Below, piece after piece: positions 56,308 to 63,243 of a stretch of DNA of 64,000 nucleotides. The stretch is from Mahella australiensis 50-1 BON (lineage in GTDB: Bacteria > Bacillota > Clostridia > Mahellales > Mahellaceae): the NCBI RefSeq assembly GCF_000213255.1, contig NC_015520.1, forward strand, positions 950,001 through 1,014,000. Reading direction: 5' to 3'. The translations under genes and the position numbers were made by a program. The notes beneath the pieces were generated by a model that worked only from the letters and a program-made list of their open reading frames with translations, was not told the origin of the DNA and searched no databases. The stretch's first letter is position 1. Every line of letters starts with the position of its first letter.

Positions 56308-58036
56308 CTATAAGGGCCCCCTCTCCTAATTGTGAATTATATATATCTTGATAAATAGAACTATATTTTAATAGCTCATAATGTGTACCCTGAGCTGCTA
56401 TGCGACCATCGCTGAGTATGAGTATCTTGTCAGCATCCATCACCGAGCTTATGCGTTGAGCTATGATAAATGTAGTACACTCTTTTATGAATTGTTTTAA
56501 TCCTTGTTGTATACGCTGTTCAGTAACCATGTCCACGGCGCTGGTGCTGTCATCCAATATAAGGATGCGGGGTTTCTTTATTATCGCTCGGGCTATAGCA
56601 ATCCTCTGCTTTTGTCCACCGGACAGGTTGACGCCACGTTGGCCGAGCTGTGTTTCATAGCCGTCAGGGAAACTCGTTATAAAGTCATGAGCCTGGGCTA
56701 TTTTAGCTGCCTCTATTATCTCTTCATCTGTTGCATTTTTTTTGCCCCAGCGTATATTATCCTTTATACTTCCTGAGAATAATATGGTATCCTGTGGCAC
56801 TATGCCTATGCTGCTTCTTAAAGTAGCCAGATCTACTGAGCGCACATCTCTATTATCTACCTTTATGCTGCCATCGGTAACATCGTAAAATCGTGGTATT
56901 AGGCTTACCAGTGTAGATTTACCAGCACCAGTTGCACCTAGGATGGCTATGGTTTGGCCAGATTGCACATGAAAATTTATTCCTTTAAGCACCAGGTGCT
57001 CTTTGTTTTCGCTATATCCGAACAATACGTTCTCGAAAGACACATGTCCTGAGGATATTGGTGTGAATTCTGCGTCGGGATTATTTCGAATATCTACAGG
57101 TGTGTCCAGCACCTCATTTACACGCTGGATTGAAGCGGATGCGCGCGTGATGAACAGCAGCATATTTCCGATCATCATAAGAGAAAACAATATTTGAGTT
57201 ATGTAATTTATATAGGCCATTACCTGTCCCACTTCCATATCTCCAGCGGTTACATTTATCCCGCCCAGCCACAATACTGCTACTATACTTAAATTCATTA
57301 TAAGCATTACTATGGGCATCATTATTATGATGAGACCGAAAGCCCTTAATGATATCTGCATGAGATCATCGTTTGCGGTTGCAAAGCGATTCTTTTCATG
57401 TTCGGCTCTCACAAAAGCTTTGATAACACGTACTCCTGAAAGATTCTCCCTTATAACGGCATTGACTCTGTCCAGTTTCTGTTGCATCATAGAAAATAAC
57501 GGTGTACTCTTTTTCATCGTCCTATACAGGACCAAGATTAGTAATGGTATGGATACTACTAATATAAGAGATAATTTAGCATTTAAGGATATAGCCATGA
57601 TTATACCACCTATAAACAATAAGGGTGCGCGGATCATCATCCTCAAAGACATTAATACCATCATTTGGAGCTGGGTTATATCATTTGTAAGGCGTGTTAT
57701 GAGCGATGATGTCTTAAATCTGTCTATGTTAGAAAATGAAAAAGATTGGATTTTTTTGAATACCGCAGAGCGAAGATCCGCTCCGAAATGTTGGCTGGAT
57801 ATGCTGGACGCCACCGTACAGCCCATACCTCCGACCATGCCTATTAGGGCTATGCATAGCATTAATCCTCCTGTCCTTATTATATAGGAAAGATTGCCTT
57901 TAGCTACGCCGTTATCCACTATACTGGCCAGCAGAGTTGGTTGCAGAAGATCACATGTGACTTCTATAAACATAAGAATTGGGGCTAGTAATGTCGATTT
58001 CCAATATGGCTTCAAGTATGATAATAACTTTCTCAT
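56300..58036 (-). CDS. ABC exporter half-transporter, degenerate ATPase site
   Basis: A 578-residue exporter half. Six membrane helices precede the ATPase with Walker A GATGAGKSTL, signature LSGGQKQR, Walker B ILILDDSTSAVD, where Asp replaces the catalytic Glu, and IAQRISSV, where Gln replaces the H-loop His. These changes are the pattern of the non-catalytic site in heterodimeric exporters such as TM287/288, LmrCD or YfiBC. The partner is the next gene. Downstream of marR and a second operator-like site. Confidence 0.9.
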   Translation of the reverse strand: MRKLLSYLKPYWKSTLLAPILMFIEVTCDLLQPTLLASIVDNGVAKGNLSYIIRTGGLMLCIALIGMVGGMGCTVASSISSQHFGADLRSAVFKKIQSFSFSNIDRFKTSSLITRLTNDITQLQMMVLMSLRMMIRAPLLFIGGIIMAISLNAKLSLILVVSIPLLILVLYRTMKKSTPLFSMMQQKLDRVNAVIRENLSGVRVIKAFVRAEHEKNRFATANDDLMQISLRAFGLIIIMMPIVMLIMNLSIVAVLWLGGINVTAGDMEVGQVMAYINYITQILFSLMMIGNMLLFITRASASIQRVNEVLDTPVDIRNNPDAEFTPISSGHVSFENVLFGYSENKEHLVLKGINFHVQSGQTIAILGATGAGKSTLVSLIPRFYDVTDGSIKVDNRDVRSVDLATLRSSIGIVPQDTILFSGSIKDNIRWGKKNATDEEIIEAAKIAQAHDFITSFPDGYETQLGQRGVNLSGGQKQRIAIARAIIKKPRILILDDSTSAVDMVTEQRIQQGLKQFIKECTTFIIAQRISSVMDADKILILSDGRIAAQGTHYELLKYSSIYQDIYNSQLGEGALIDA

Positions 58037-58057
58037 TTATACTCCTCCAACAAATCA

Positions 58058-58069
58058 TTTGACGTCTAA
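58058..58069 (-). promoter_or_regulatory. Second MarR operator-like site
   Basis: TTTGACGTCTAA, one base different from the palindrome before marR, in the 36-bp gap between marR and the first exporter gene. Confidence 0.5.
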
Positions 58070-58072
58070 CTA

Positions 58073-58525
58073 TTATAAGCGCATACCGCTGCCGTTTACC
58101 TTGCATAAATTATCGCGTATTTGTATAAAGAAGCGTCTTAATAAGATCCTTTCTTCCATTGTAAAGCCATCAAAGCATTCATTTTCCAGTTGTTGAAATA
58201 CATTTTCTACTTCTGCTCGTGCATTTCTGCCTTTATCAGTGAGATATACGCGCGAAAGGCGCATATCCTTGCTGTCAGGTCGACGTTCTAAGAAACCGGC
58301 ATTTTCCATCCTTTTAAGCATTACTGTAACAGTTGGTGGTTTTAGGTTTAGAGCCTTTCCGATTTCTTTTTGAGTAAGCCCATCGTGTTCCCACAACATA
58401 AACAACACGGGCGGTTGTCCCTGATAGAGGCCTATCTTTGCTAAAAGGTCATGCAGTCTTATAAAATGATAACGTATTATTTGGTGTAATAGGAAATGCA
58501 ACGAGCTTTCATCTGGAGAACCCAA
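58073..58525 (-). CDS. MarR-family regulator of the exporter operon
   Basis: A 150-residue winged-helix regulator. The DNA-recognition part is LTQKEIGKALNLKPPTVTVMLKRME followed by the wing FLERRPDSKDMRLSRVYLTDKG (D-x-R-DxR-like). It starts with TTG; GGAGGAG lies 6-12 bases upstream. It is the first gene of the operon and should repress it through the palindrome at 58546-58557, releasing when the exported compound binds. The ligand is unknown. Confidence 0.9.
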   Translation of the reverse strand: MGSPDESSLHFLLHQIIRYHFIRLHDLLAKIGLYQGQPPVLFMLWEHDGLTQKEIGKALNLKPPTVTVMLKRMENAGFLERRPDSKDMRLSRVYLTDKGRNARAEVENVFQQLENECFDGFTMEERILLRRFFIQIRDNLCKVNGSGMRL

Positions 58526-58545
58526 TATAACTCCTCCTTTATTAT

Positions 58546-58557
58546 TTAGACGTCTAA
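58546..58557 (-). promoter_or_regulatory. MarR operator-like palindrome
   Basis: TTAGACGTCTAA, a perfect 12-bp palindrome between the -10 element and the marR start, at the expected transcription start. Confidence 0.65.
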
Positions 58558-58562
58558 TTAAT

Positions 58563-58589
58563 ATTATAACAAAATATTTTTGTTGTCAA
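58563..58589 (-). promoter_or_regulatory. Promoter of the marR-exporter operon
   Basis: On the - strand TTGACA (58584-58589), a short 15-bp spacer and TATAAT (58563-58568) with an extended TGT. Confidence 0.6.
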
Positions 58590-58610
58590 TTGATTTTTTG
58601 TGACTCTTCG

Positions 58611-58645
58611 ATTCGTAATATGGCAAATTCATCGTATGTGCTGAT
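58611..58645. repeat. Partial copy of the 36-kb repeat unit
   Basis: 35 bases align with 35984-36018 at 27 positions, including ATTCGTAA and CAAATTCA. It lies in the 298-bp gap between marR and the gene at 58851. Confidence 0.45.
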
Positions 58646-58674
58646 TCGTGTCGATGCTTGTAGAAATAATTTTA

Positions 58675-58734
58675 TTCAATATGCAATATGTATAAAAGCC
58701 ACTCCATAAAATTGTGCTATTTTGCTCCAATAAA
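58675..58734 (+). repeat. 60-bp repeat, copy 2 (right flank of the exporter operon)
   Basis: Direct repeat of 54434-54493 (52 of 60 bases equal, no gaps). It lies just upstream of the -35 of the next + strand operon. Confidence 0.9.
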
Positions 58735-58735
58735 C

Positions 58736-58764
58736 TTGAATTTTGTAGATTATGGTACTATAAT
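58736..58764 (+). promoter_or_regulatory. Promoter of the HgdC-type system
   Basis: TTGAAT (58736-58741), 17 bp, TATAAT (58759-58764). A further TATAAT lies at 58772-58777. The leader is about 80 bases. Confidence 0.65.
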
Positions 58765-58850
58765 TATCTTGTATAATTTATAATTAGGATATAAATTTTG
58801 CGGATATTGTTTATAATATTCCTATGTTTATATTTTTGGAGGACAAGCTT

Positions 58851-59873
58851 ATGAAGATTGGTATAGCTAAAGGGCTGCTGTATTATATATATTATTCATT
58901 GTGGCGAACATTCTTTGAGAAGTTAGGTTGCGAAGTTATTGTTTCTGATGATACTAATAAAACCATATTGGATCGCGGTATCAAGGATTTTGCCGATGAT
59001 GCTTGCCTGCCTTTAAAGCTATTTCGAGGTCATATTCTAGAGTTAGCAAGTAAATCAGACGCCATATTCGTACCGCGGCTGGTTAGTGTGGCCAGGCACG
59101 AATACATCTGCCCTAAATTCTGCGGCTTGCCGGAAATGATAAAAAACTCCATAGCGCACCTACCGCCGATAATAGATGAGACCTTGAATATGCATAAAAA
59201 CGGTAGTGAGGAGGAGATGCGCAGATTTTTTATGTCTGTAGGGCATCATATCACGAGCGATAAATCCGCTATAAGCGAAGCCTATTCTGAAGCTGTGAAG
59301 GCACAGAGGAATTACGATGCGTTGCTCAGGTCGGGCTTTCTCCCGGTAGATCTATTAGGCGATAGACGAGATAAAGCATTTCGCGAAATAAAAAGCGCAC
59401 GCGATTATAGCCAGGCTATAGGTATAATAGGGCATCCCTATGTTATATATGATAATTACTTGAGCATGGGCCTAATCGATAAAGTGAGGCAGGCTGGCTA
59501 TGGTGTTATAACGCCGGAAAATGTGGCGGATGATGTCATAGATGAAGAGGCCGATAAACTACCCAAACGCATGTTTTACACGTTTGGTAAGGCTATTTAC
59601 GCATCAGCTATGCACATGATTCGTTCTAAAAGCGTAAGGGGCGTCGTATATATGTCGGCTTTCGGATGCGGTGTCGATGCATTTATAACTGAGCTCGTGC
59701 AACGCCGAGGCAGGCGTTTGGACAATGTACCTATTATGATATTGAACATAGATGAACATACCGGCCAAGCCGGCGTGGATACGCGCATAGAGGCTTTCTT
59801 AGATATGATAAAATGGAGGGATCAACATGAAGGTGACGTTCCCGCATATAGGCAATACCTACATAGGGGTTAA
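58851..59873 (+). CDS. 2-hydroxyacyl-CoA dehydratase-like protein (DUF2229/COG3580-COG3581 type), first subunit
   Basis: A 340-residue protein starting KIGIAKGLLYYIYYSLWR. Conserved cysteines lie in DDACLPLKLFRGH (near 53), YICPKFCG (near 93-97) and SAFGCGVDAF (near 276). It ends in DEHTGQAGVDTRIEAFLDMI, the C-terminal pattern of HgdB-like dehydratase subunits. It and the next gene are uncharacterised proteins that pair with HgdC-type ATPases, in some bacteria fused to them. It may hold a 4Fe-4S or double-cubane-type cluster; the substrate is not known. The ATG at 58851 has TGGAGGAC upstream. Confidence 0.8.
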   Translation: MKIGIAKGLLYYIYYSLWRTFFEKLGCEVIVSDDTNKTILDRGIKDFADDACLPLKLFRGHILELASKSDAIFVPRLVSVARHEYICPKFCGLPEMIKNSIAHLPPIIDETLNMHKNGSEEEMRRFFMSVGHHITSDKSAISEAYSEAVKAQRNYDALLRSGFLPVDLLGDRRDKAFREIKSARDYSQAIGIIGHPYVIYDNYLSMGLIDKVRQAGYGVITPENVADDVIDEEADKLPKRMFYTFGKAIYASAMHMIRSKSVRGVVYMSAFGCGVDAFITELVQRRGRRLDNVPIMILNIDEHTGQAGVDTRIEAFLDMIKWRDQHEGDVPAYRQYLHRG

Positions 59874-60951
59874 GGCTGTATTCGACGCGTTGGGTGTAGA
59901 AGTAGTAGTTCCGCCTTTATGCACCAGTCGTACATTGGAACTTGGTACTAGGTACGCGCCGGAGATGGCATGTTTGCCTTTAAAAGTAACGCTAGGCAAT
60001 TATATTGAGAGCATAGAGCGGGGAGCGGATACAATAGCTATCACAGGCAGTTGTGGACCATGCCGTTTTGGTTATTATGGGGTGGTTCAGCAGGAGATAC
60101 TGAATGATTTGGGCTATGATGCCGAGATATTAATACTAGATCCGCCTCAGGATGGTGATTTTAAGCCATTATTCGGCAAACTAGCTAAACTGGGGGGTTC
60201 TAATGCTACAGTGGGAAAGGCTATAAAGGCCGGCTATTTAGGATTTAAGATTATAAAAGAAGCCGATGAATTGGATAGAATGATACTGAAAGTTCGCCCG
60301 AGAGAGATAGATAAAGGTCAAACCGATGCTATATGGGCGAGGTATCATGCTGATGTGGTAAAAGCCTTCGGTCCGTATGAAATATTGAAGGTGATACGTC
60401 GAGCAAAGGATGAGATCAGAGCGATTAAGGTTGATAAAACCTTTCAACCGGTTAAAATCGGGTTAGTAGGGGAAATATATACGCTTATAGAACCGTTTGT
60501 CAATCTCAATGTCGAGCAAAAACTGGGTAATTTAGGCGTAGAAGTAAACCGCTCGATGGATATAAGCGGCTGGGTAATAGATAATGTATTTCTGGGCTTG
60601 CTGGGCTTGAGCAGCGAGAAGAGGGTCAGAAAGGCGGCTAAGCCTTATTTGGATCTATGTGTCGGCGGGCATGGCAGGGAATGTATAGGCAATACGATTC
60701 TTTACAGCCGTAAGGGGTACGATGGAGTTATACAGCTCATGCCTTTCGGTTGTATGCCGGAAATAGTGGCCGAAACCATATTGCCGCAGGTCAGCAAAGA
60801 TGAAAATATACCAGTGATGACGCTCATACTTGATGAAATGACTGGCGAAGCGGGTTACCAGACCCGCTTGGAAGCTTTTGTAGACCTTCTGAAACGTAAA
60901 AGGGAAAAAGAAAGGGCGGAAAAACATTATGGATTATTACTTGGGCGTTGA
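59827..60951 (+). CDS. 2-hydroxyacyl-CoA dehydratase-like protein, second subunit
   Basis: A 374-residue relative of the preceding protein. Cysteines occur in PPLCTSRT, EMACLPLK, GSCGPCRFGYYG, DLCVGGHGREC and PFGCMPEI. The C-terminal DEMTGEAGYQTRLEAFVDLL matches HgdB-like dehydratases. The arrangement MACLPLK and FGC at similar places in both subunits suggests a heterodimer with clusters on each. It overlaps the previous gene by 47 bases and the activase by 23, so the three are translationally coupled. Substrate unknown. Confidence 0.8.
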   Translation: MKVTFPHIGNTYIGVKAVFDALGVEVVVPPLCTSRTLELGTRYAPEMACLPLKVTLGNYIESIERGADTIAITGSCGPCRFGYYGVVQQEILNDLGYDAEILILDPPQDGDFKPLFGKLAKLGGSNATVGKAIKAGYLGFKIIKEADELDRMILKVRPREIDKGQTDAIWARYHADVVKAFGPYEILKVIRRAKDEIRAIKVDKTFQPVKIGLVGEIYTLIEPFVNLNVEQKLGNLGVEVNRSMDISGWVIDNVFLGLLGLSSEKRVRKAAKPYLDLCVGGHGRECIGNTILYSRKGYDGVIQLMPFGCMPEIVAETILPQVSKDENIPVMTLILDEMTGEAGYQTRLEAFVDLLKRKREKERAEKHYGLLLGR

Positions 60952-61924
60952 CATAGGATCGGTAAGCAGCGATTTCGTACTTATCGATGAAGAGCATAAT
61001 GTTATAAGCAAATTGTATTTGAAGACGCAAGGCCAACCTATAAAAGCTATAAAGGACGGATTGAGTCTGCTGCAGGACGAAATGCCTGATGAGGCCGATA
61101 TAACTGGCGTAGGTTCTACAGGCAGCGGGCGTGATTTAGCTGGCGTGATGGTGGGCGCTGATATAGTTAAAAATGAAATAACCGCTCATGCGGTGGCAAC
61201 CTTAGAAAAAGTCCCCGATGTTTCCACTATATTGGAAATAGGAGGGCAGGATTCTAAGATTATTATCATACGCGATGGCATAGTGACGGATTTTGCCATG
61301 AATACCGTATGCGCGGCTGGTACCGGTTCGTTTTTGGACAGGCAAGCTGCCCGTCTTGGTGTGCCAATAGAACAGTTTGGCGAGATGGCGCTGAGGTCTA
61401 CTACTAAAGTGCGTATAGCCGGTCGGTGCGCTGTGTTCGCTGAGTCGGATATGATACACAAGCAGCAGATGGGCTATGAGCCTGAGGATATAATAAATGG
61501 CTTATGCGAGGCGTTGGTCAGAAATTATTTGAATAATGTGGGCAAAGGTAAGGAGATACTACCTAGAGTCGTTTTTCAAGGTGGAGTGGCCGCTAATATA
61601 GGTATAAAACGCGCATTTGAAGAGGCTTTAAAATGCGATGTATATGTACCTGAACACCATGAGGTCATGGGAGCCATCGGGGCCGCCATACTTGCTCAGG
61701 AAGAAGTCGAACGTAAAGGATATACTGATTTTCGAGGATTTGATCTAGTTGATATGGATTTTAAAACCAAAAGCTTTGATTGTGATGGTTGCGCCAACCA
61801 ATGTGAGGTAGTACAGATTATGGCCGATAAACAGGTGGTGGCCAGATGGGGTGATAGGTGCGGCAAATGGCACAACGCTTTGTTGAAGAGGCAACGCAGG
61901 GATAAAGATAAGGCTATGGCATAA
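60929..61924 (+). CDS. HgdC-type activase (BadF/BadG ATPase) with a C-terminal Cys motif
   Basis: A 331-residue ASKHA ATPase. Phosphate 1 motif YLGVDIGSVSSDFVL opens it; GVGSTGSGRDL, ILEIGGQDSKII and FQGGVAANIGIKRAFEEAL follow. Cys128 (NTVCAAGTGSFLD) and Cys167 (AGRCAVFAESD) correspond to the two cysteines with which the HgdC homodimer holds one 4Fe-4S cluster. It uses ATP to push an electron into its partner. A tail of about 50 residues with CDGCANQCEV and GDRCGKWH is extra to HgdC and could bind another cluster. Confidence 0.9.
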   Translation: MDYYLGVDIGSVSSDFVLIDEEHNVISKLYLKTQGQPIKAIKDGLSLLQDEMPDEADITGVGSTGSGRDLAGVMVGADIVKNEITAHAVATLEKVPDVSTILEIGGQDSKIIIIRDGIVTDFAMNTVCAAGTGSFLDRQAARLGVPIEQFGEMALRSTTKVRIAGRCAVFAESDMIHKQQMGYEPEDIINGLCEALVRNYLNNVGKGKEILPRVVFQGGVAANIGIKRAFEEALKCDVYVPEHHEVMGAIGAAILAQEEVERKGYTDFRGFDLVDMDFKTKSFDCDGCANQCEVVQIMADKQVVARWGDRCGKWHNALLKRQRRDKDKAMA

Positions 61925-61969
61925 ACTGAATTGAAGAGGTAAATACTAATAAAAAAGGAGGCGCTGTTT

Positions 61970-62155
61970 ATGGAGTCCCCCAGTATTCAGCAGAGAAGGT
62001 ACGTAGCCTCGATATGCGAAGAGTATCGCTCCATCAATTCGGCTATGACTGATGTTGTTAATCAGGATGAGGTAAGTTGCAGCAATTGTGTGCATTGGCA
62101 TGATGGGAGCTGTAAGATATTCGACAAAGAATTGGCTGGTACCGATCAGACATAG
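61970..62155 (+). CDS. Small Cys-rich protein, uncharacterised
   Basis: A 61-residue protein with SCSNCVHWHDGSCKIFD near the C-terminus, a C-x2-C-x-H-x6-C motif that could bind Zn or Fe. The N-terminal half is helical and polar. AAAAGGAGG is the ribosome site. It follows the activase by 45 bp and ends just before a terminator, so it belongs to the operon. I do not recognise it beyond that. Confidence 0.72.
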   Translation: MESPSIQQRRYVASICEEYRSINSAMTDVVNQDEVSCSNCVHWHDGSCKIFDKELAGTDQT

Positions 62156-62180
62156 AAGGTGCGGGATAATCCTGCACCTT
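62156..62180. terminator. Terminator between convergent genes
   Basis: A 10-bp stem (62156-62165 with 62171-62180, one G-T pair) with a 5-base loop, overlapping the stop of the - strand gene. T-tracts are poor on both sides. Confidence 0.5.
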
Positions 62181-63129
62181 ATTTGTCGAGATTAAGTGTA
62201 AGTAGCAATTCTTCCTTATTTTTCTCTAGCCGCTTTATGTCGCTTTCAATTTTTTCCTTATTTCGTTTCAGTTGTGAGATTACAGATTGAATCTTGCCGG
62301 AAATATTGCTAATGTATTCCTGATTGTTGCGGATCATCGACCGCACGTTGAGATCGGTGAATATGTTATCTAACCAATAATCAACAGCTCTTGTTGTGCG
62401 GCTGATTGTAGTGAATCCTGCTGATAGATTCAGATTTACGTCGGCCAGTTCCTTTCGCAAATCTTGCAATTGAGAATCGAGCCTATTTAACAATGATTGT
62501 GCTTGATCGATATTATTATATTTTGCCATATGGCTGAATATACCATTATCTGTCCAAACATCGTATGTAGCCCATTTTTCGGCGCTTCTAAGGCTTTGGA
62601 GGGCTTCCTGAGCCGTTGCGGCTGCTCTTGAGGCAGCCCTGATAGCCTCATCAGTTTCCACAAGCTGCTTGGCGAGAGCATTGATCTGCTTATCTAAATC
62701 ATTATATAATTTGAACGAATCGCTATCAGCATTATCAATAAGCCATTTCTTGCGTTTTTCCAGTTCAGCCTCATACGTCCTTTGCTGATTTTTCAAAGAT
62801 TCTATCCGCTTGGCCAACTCATCGCGTTCCGCTTTAAGCTGATTGACATTATCTAAGGCTTTGTCGTATTCGTTTTTAGCCTGAAGCTGCTCCTGCATCT
62901 CTTTTGTAAGTTTGCCTTCATATTTGCCGATAAGGCGCAGTAGAGCTGCAGAAAACGACTCATCGGTCAAACGCTCTATATCCCGCGATTCCTGTTCATA
63001 CTTCTCTTTGAGCTGCACCACATTATCTTCGGCTTCGCCTATTTGTCGTTCCAACCTTTCTAAGCGGTTTTTTAATGTAGGCAGTGCTCTGATAGCATAG
63101 CGTATGTCGCTTAAATTTTGACTGTCCAT
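62179..63129 (-). CDS. Long coiled-coil protein, uncharacterised
   Basis: A 316-residue protein, almost all predicted alpha-helical coiled coil: charged heptads run through about residues 15-150 (RLERLERQIGEAEDN, ESLKNQQRTYEAEL) and 255-310 (KRNKEKIESDIKRLEKNKEE). A central segment (about 185-240, WATYDVWTDNGIFSHMA) is less regular. No membrane helix or enzyme motif is seen. It is transcribed away from rqcH from overlapping promoters. Such proteins may be structural or scaffolding; the function is unknown. Confidence 0.8.
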   Translation of the reverse strand: MDSQNLSDIRYAIRALPTLKNRLERLERQIGEAEDNVVQLKEKYEQESRDIERLTDESFSAALLRLIGKYEGKLTKEMQEQLQAKNEYDKALDNVNQLKAERDELAKRIESLKNQQRTYEAELEKRKKWLIDNADSDSFKLYNDLDKQINALAKQLVETDEAIRAASRAAATAQEALQSLRSAEKWATYDVWTDNGIFSHMAKYNNIDQAQSLLNRLDSQLQDLRKELADVNLNLSAGFTTISRTTRAVDYWLDNIFTDLNVRSMIRNNQEYISNISGKIQSVISQLKRNKEKIESDIKRLEKNKEELLLTLNLDK

Positions 63130-63130
63130 G

Positions 63131-63156
63131 AATTCTCCTCCTTCACTAGGAGAATT
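63131..63156 (-). promoter_or_regulatory. Inverted repeat between promoter and start of the coiled-coil gene
   Basis: AATTCTCCT (63131-63139) and AGGAGAATT (63148-63156) are exact complements. One arm overlaps the -10 and the other lies beside the SD, so a protein operator is more likely than an RNA hairpin. Confidence 0.5.
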
Positions 63157-63182
63157 ATACTATATCGCTTTATCTGATACAA
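63154..63182 (-). promoter_or_regulatory. Promoter of the coiled-coil gene
   Basis: On the - strand TTGTAT (63177-63182), 17 bp, TATAAT (63154-63159). Confidence 0.6.
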
Positions 63183-63204
63183 GGTATAAATACTATGTTA
63201 TAAT
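63176..63204 (+). promoter_or_regulatory. Promoter of rqcH
   Basis: An extended -10 TGTTATAAT (-10 at 63199-63204). Its -35 position (63176-63181) is occupied by the -35 of the opposite promoter, GATACA on this strand. Confidence 0.5.
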
Positions 63205-63243
63205 AAAATATAAAGAACATAGATAATAGGAGAAAATTTTGAT

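Noticed and set aside
54137-58196. Several + strand open frames of 64-191 codons opposite the exporter operon and HPr-like gene.
   Set aside because: They mirror well-conserved - strand proteins and have no RBS or family resemblance.
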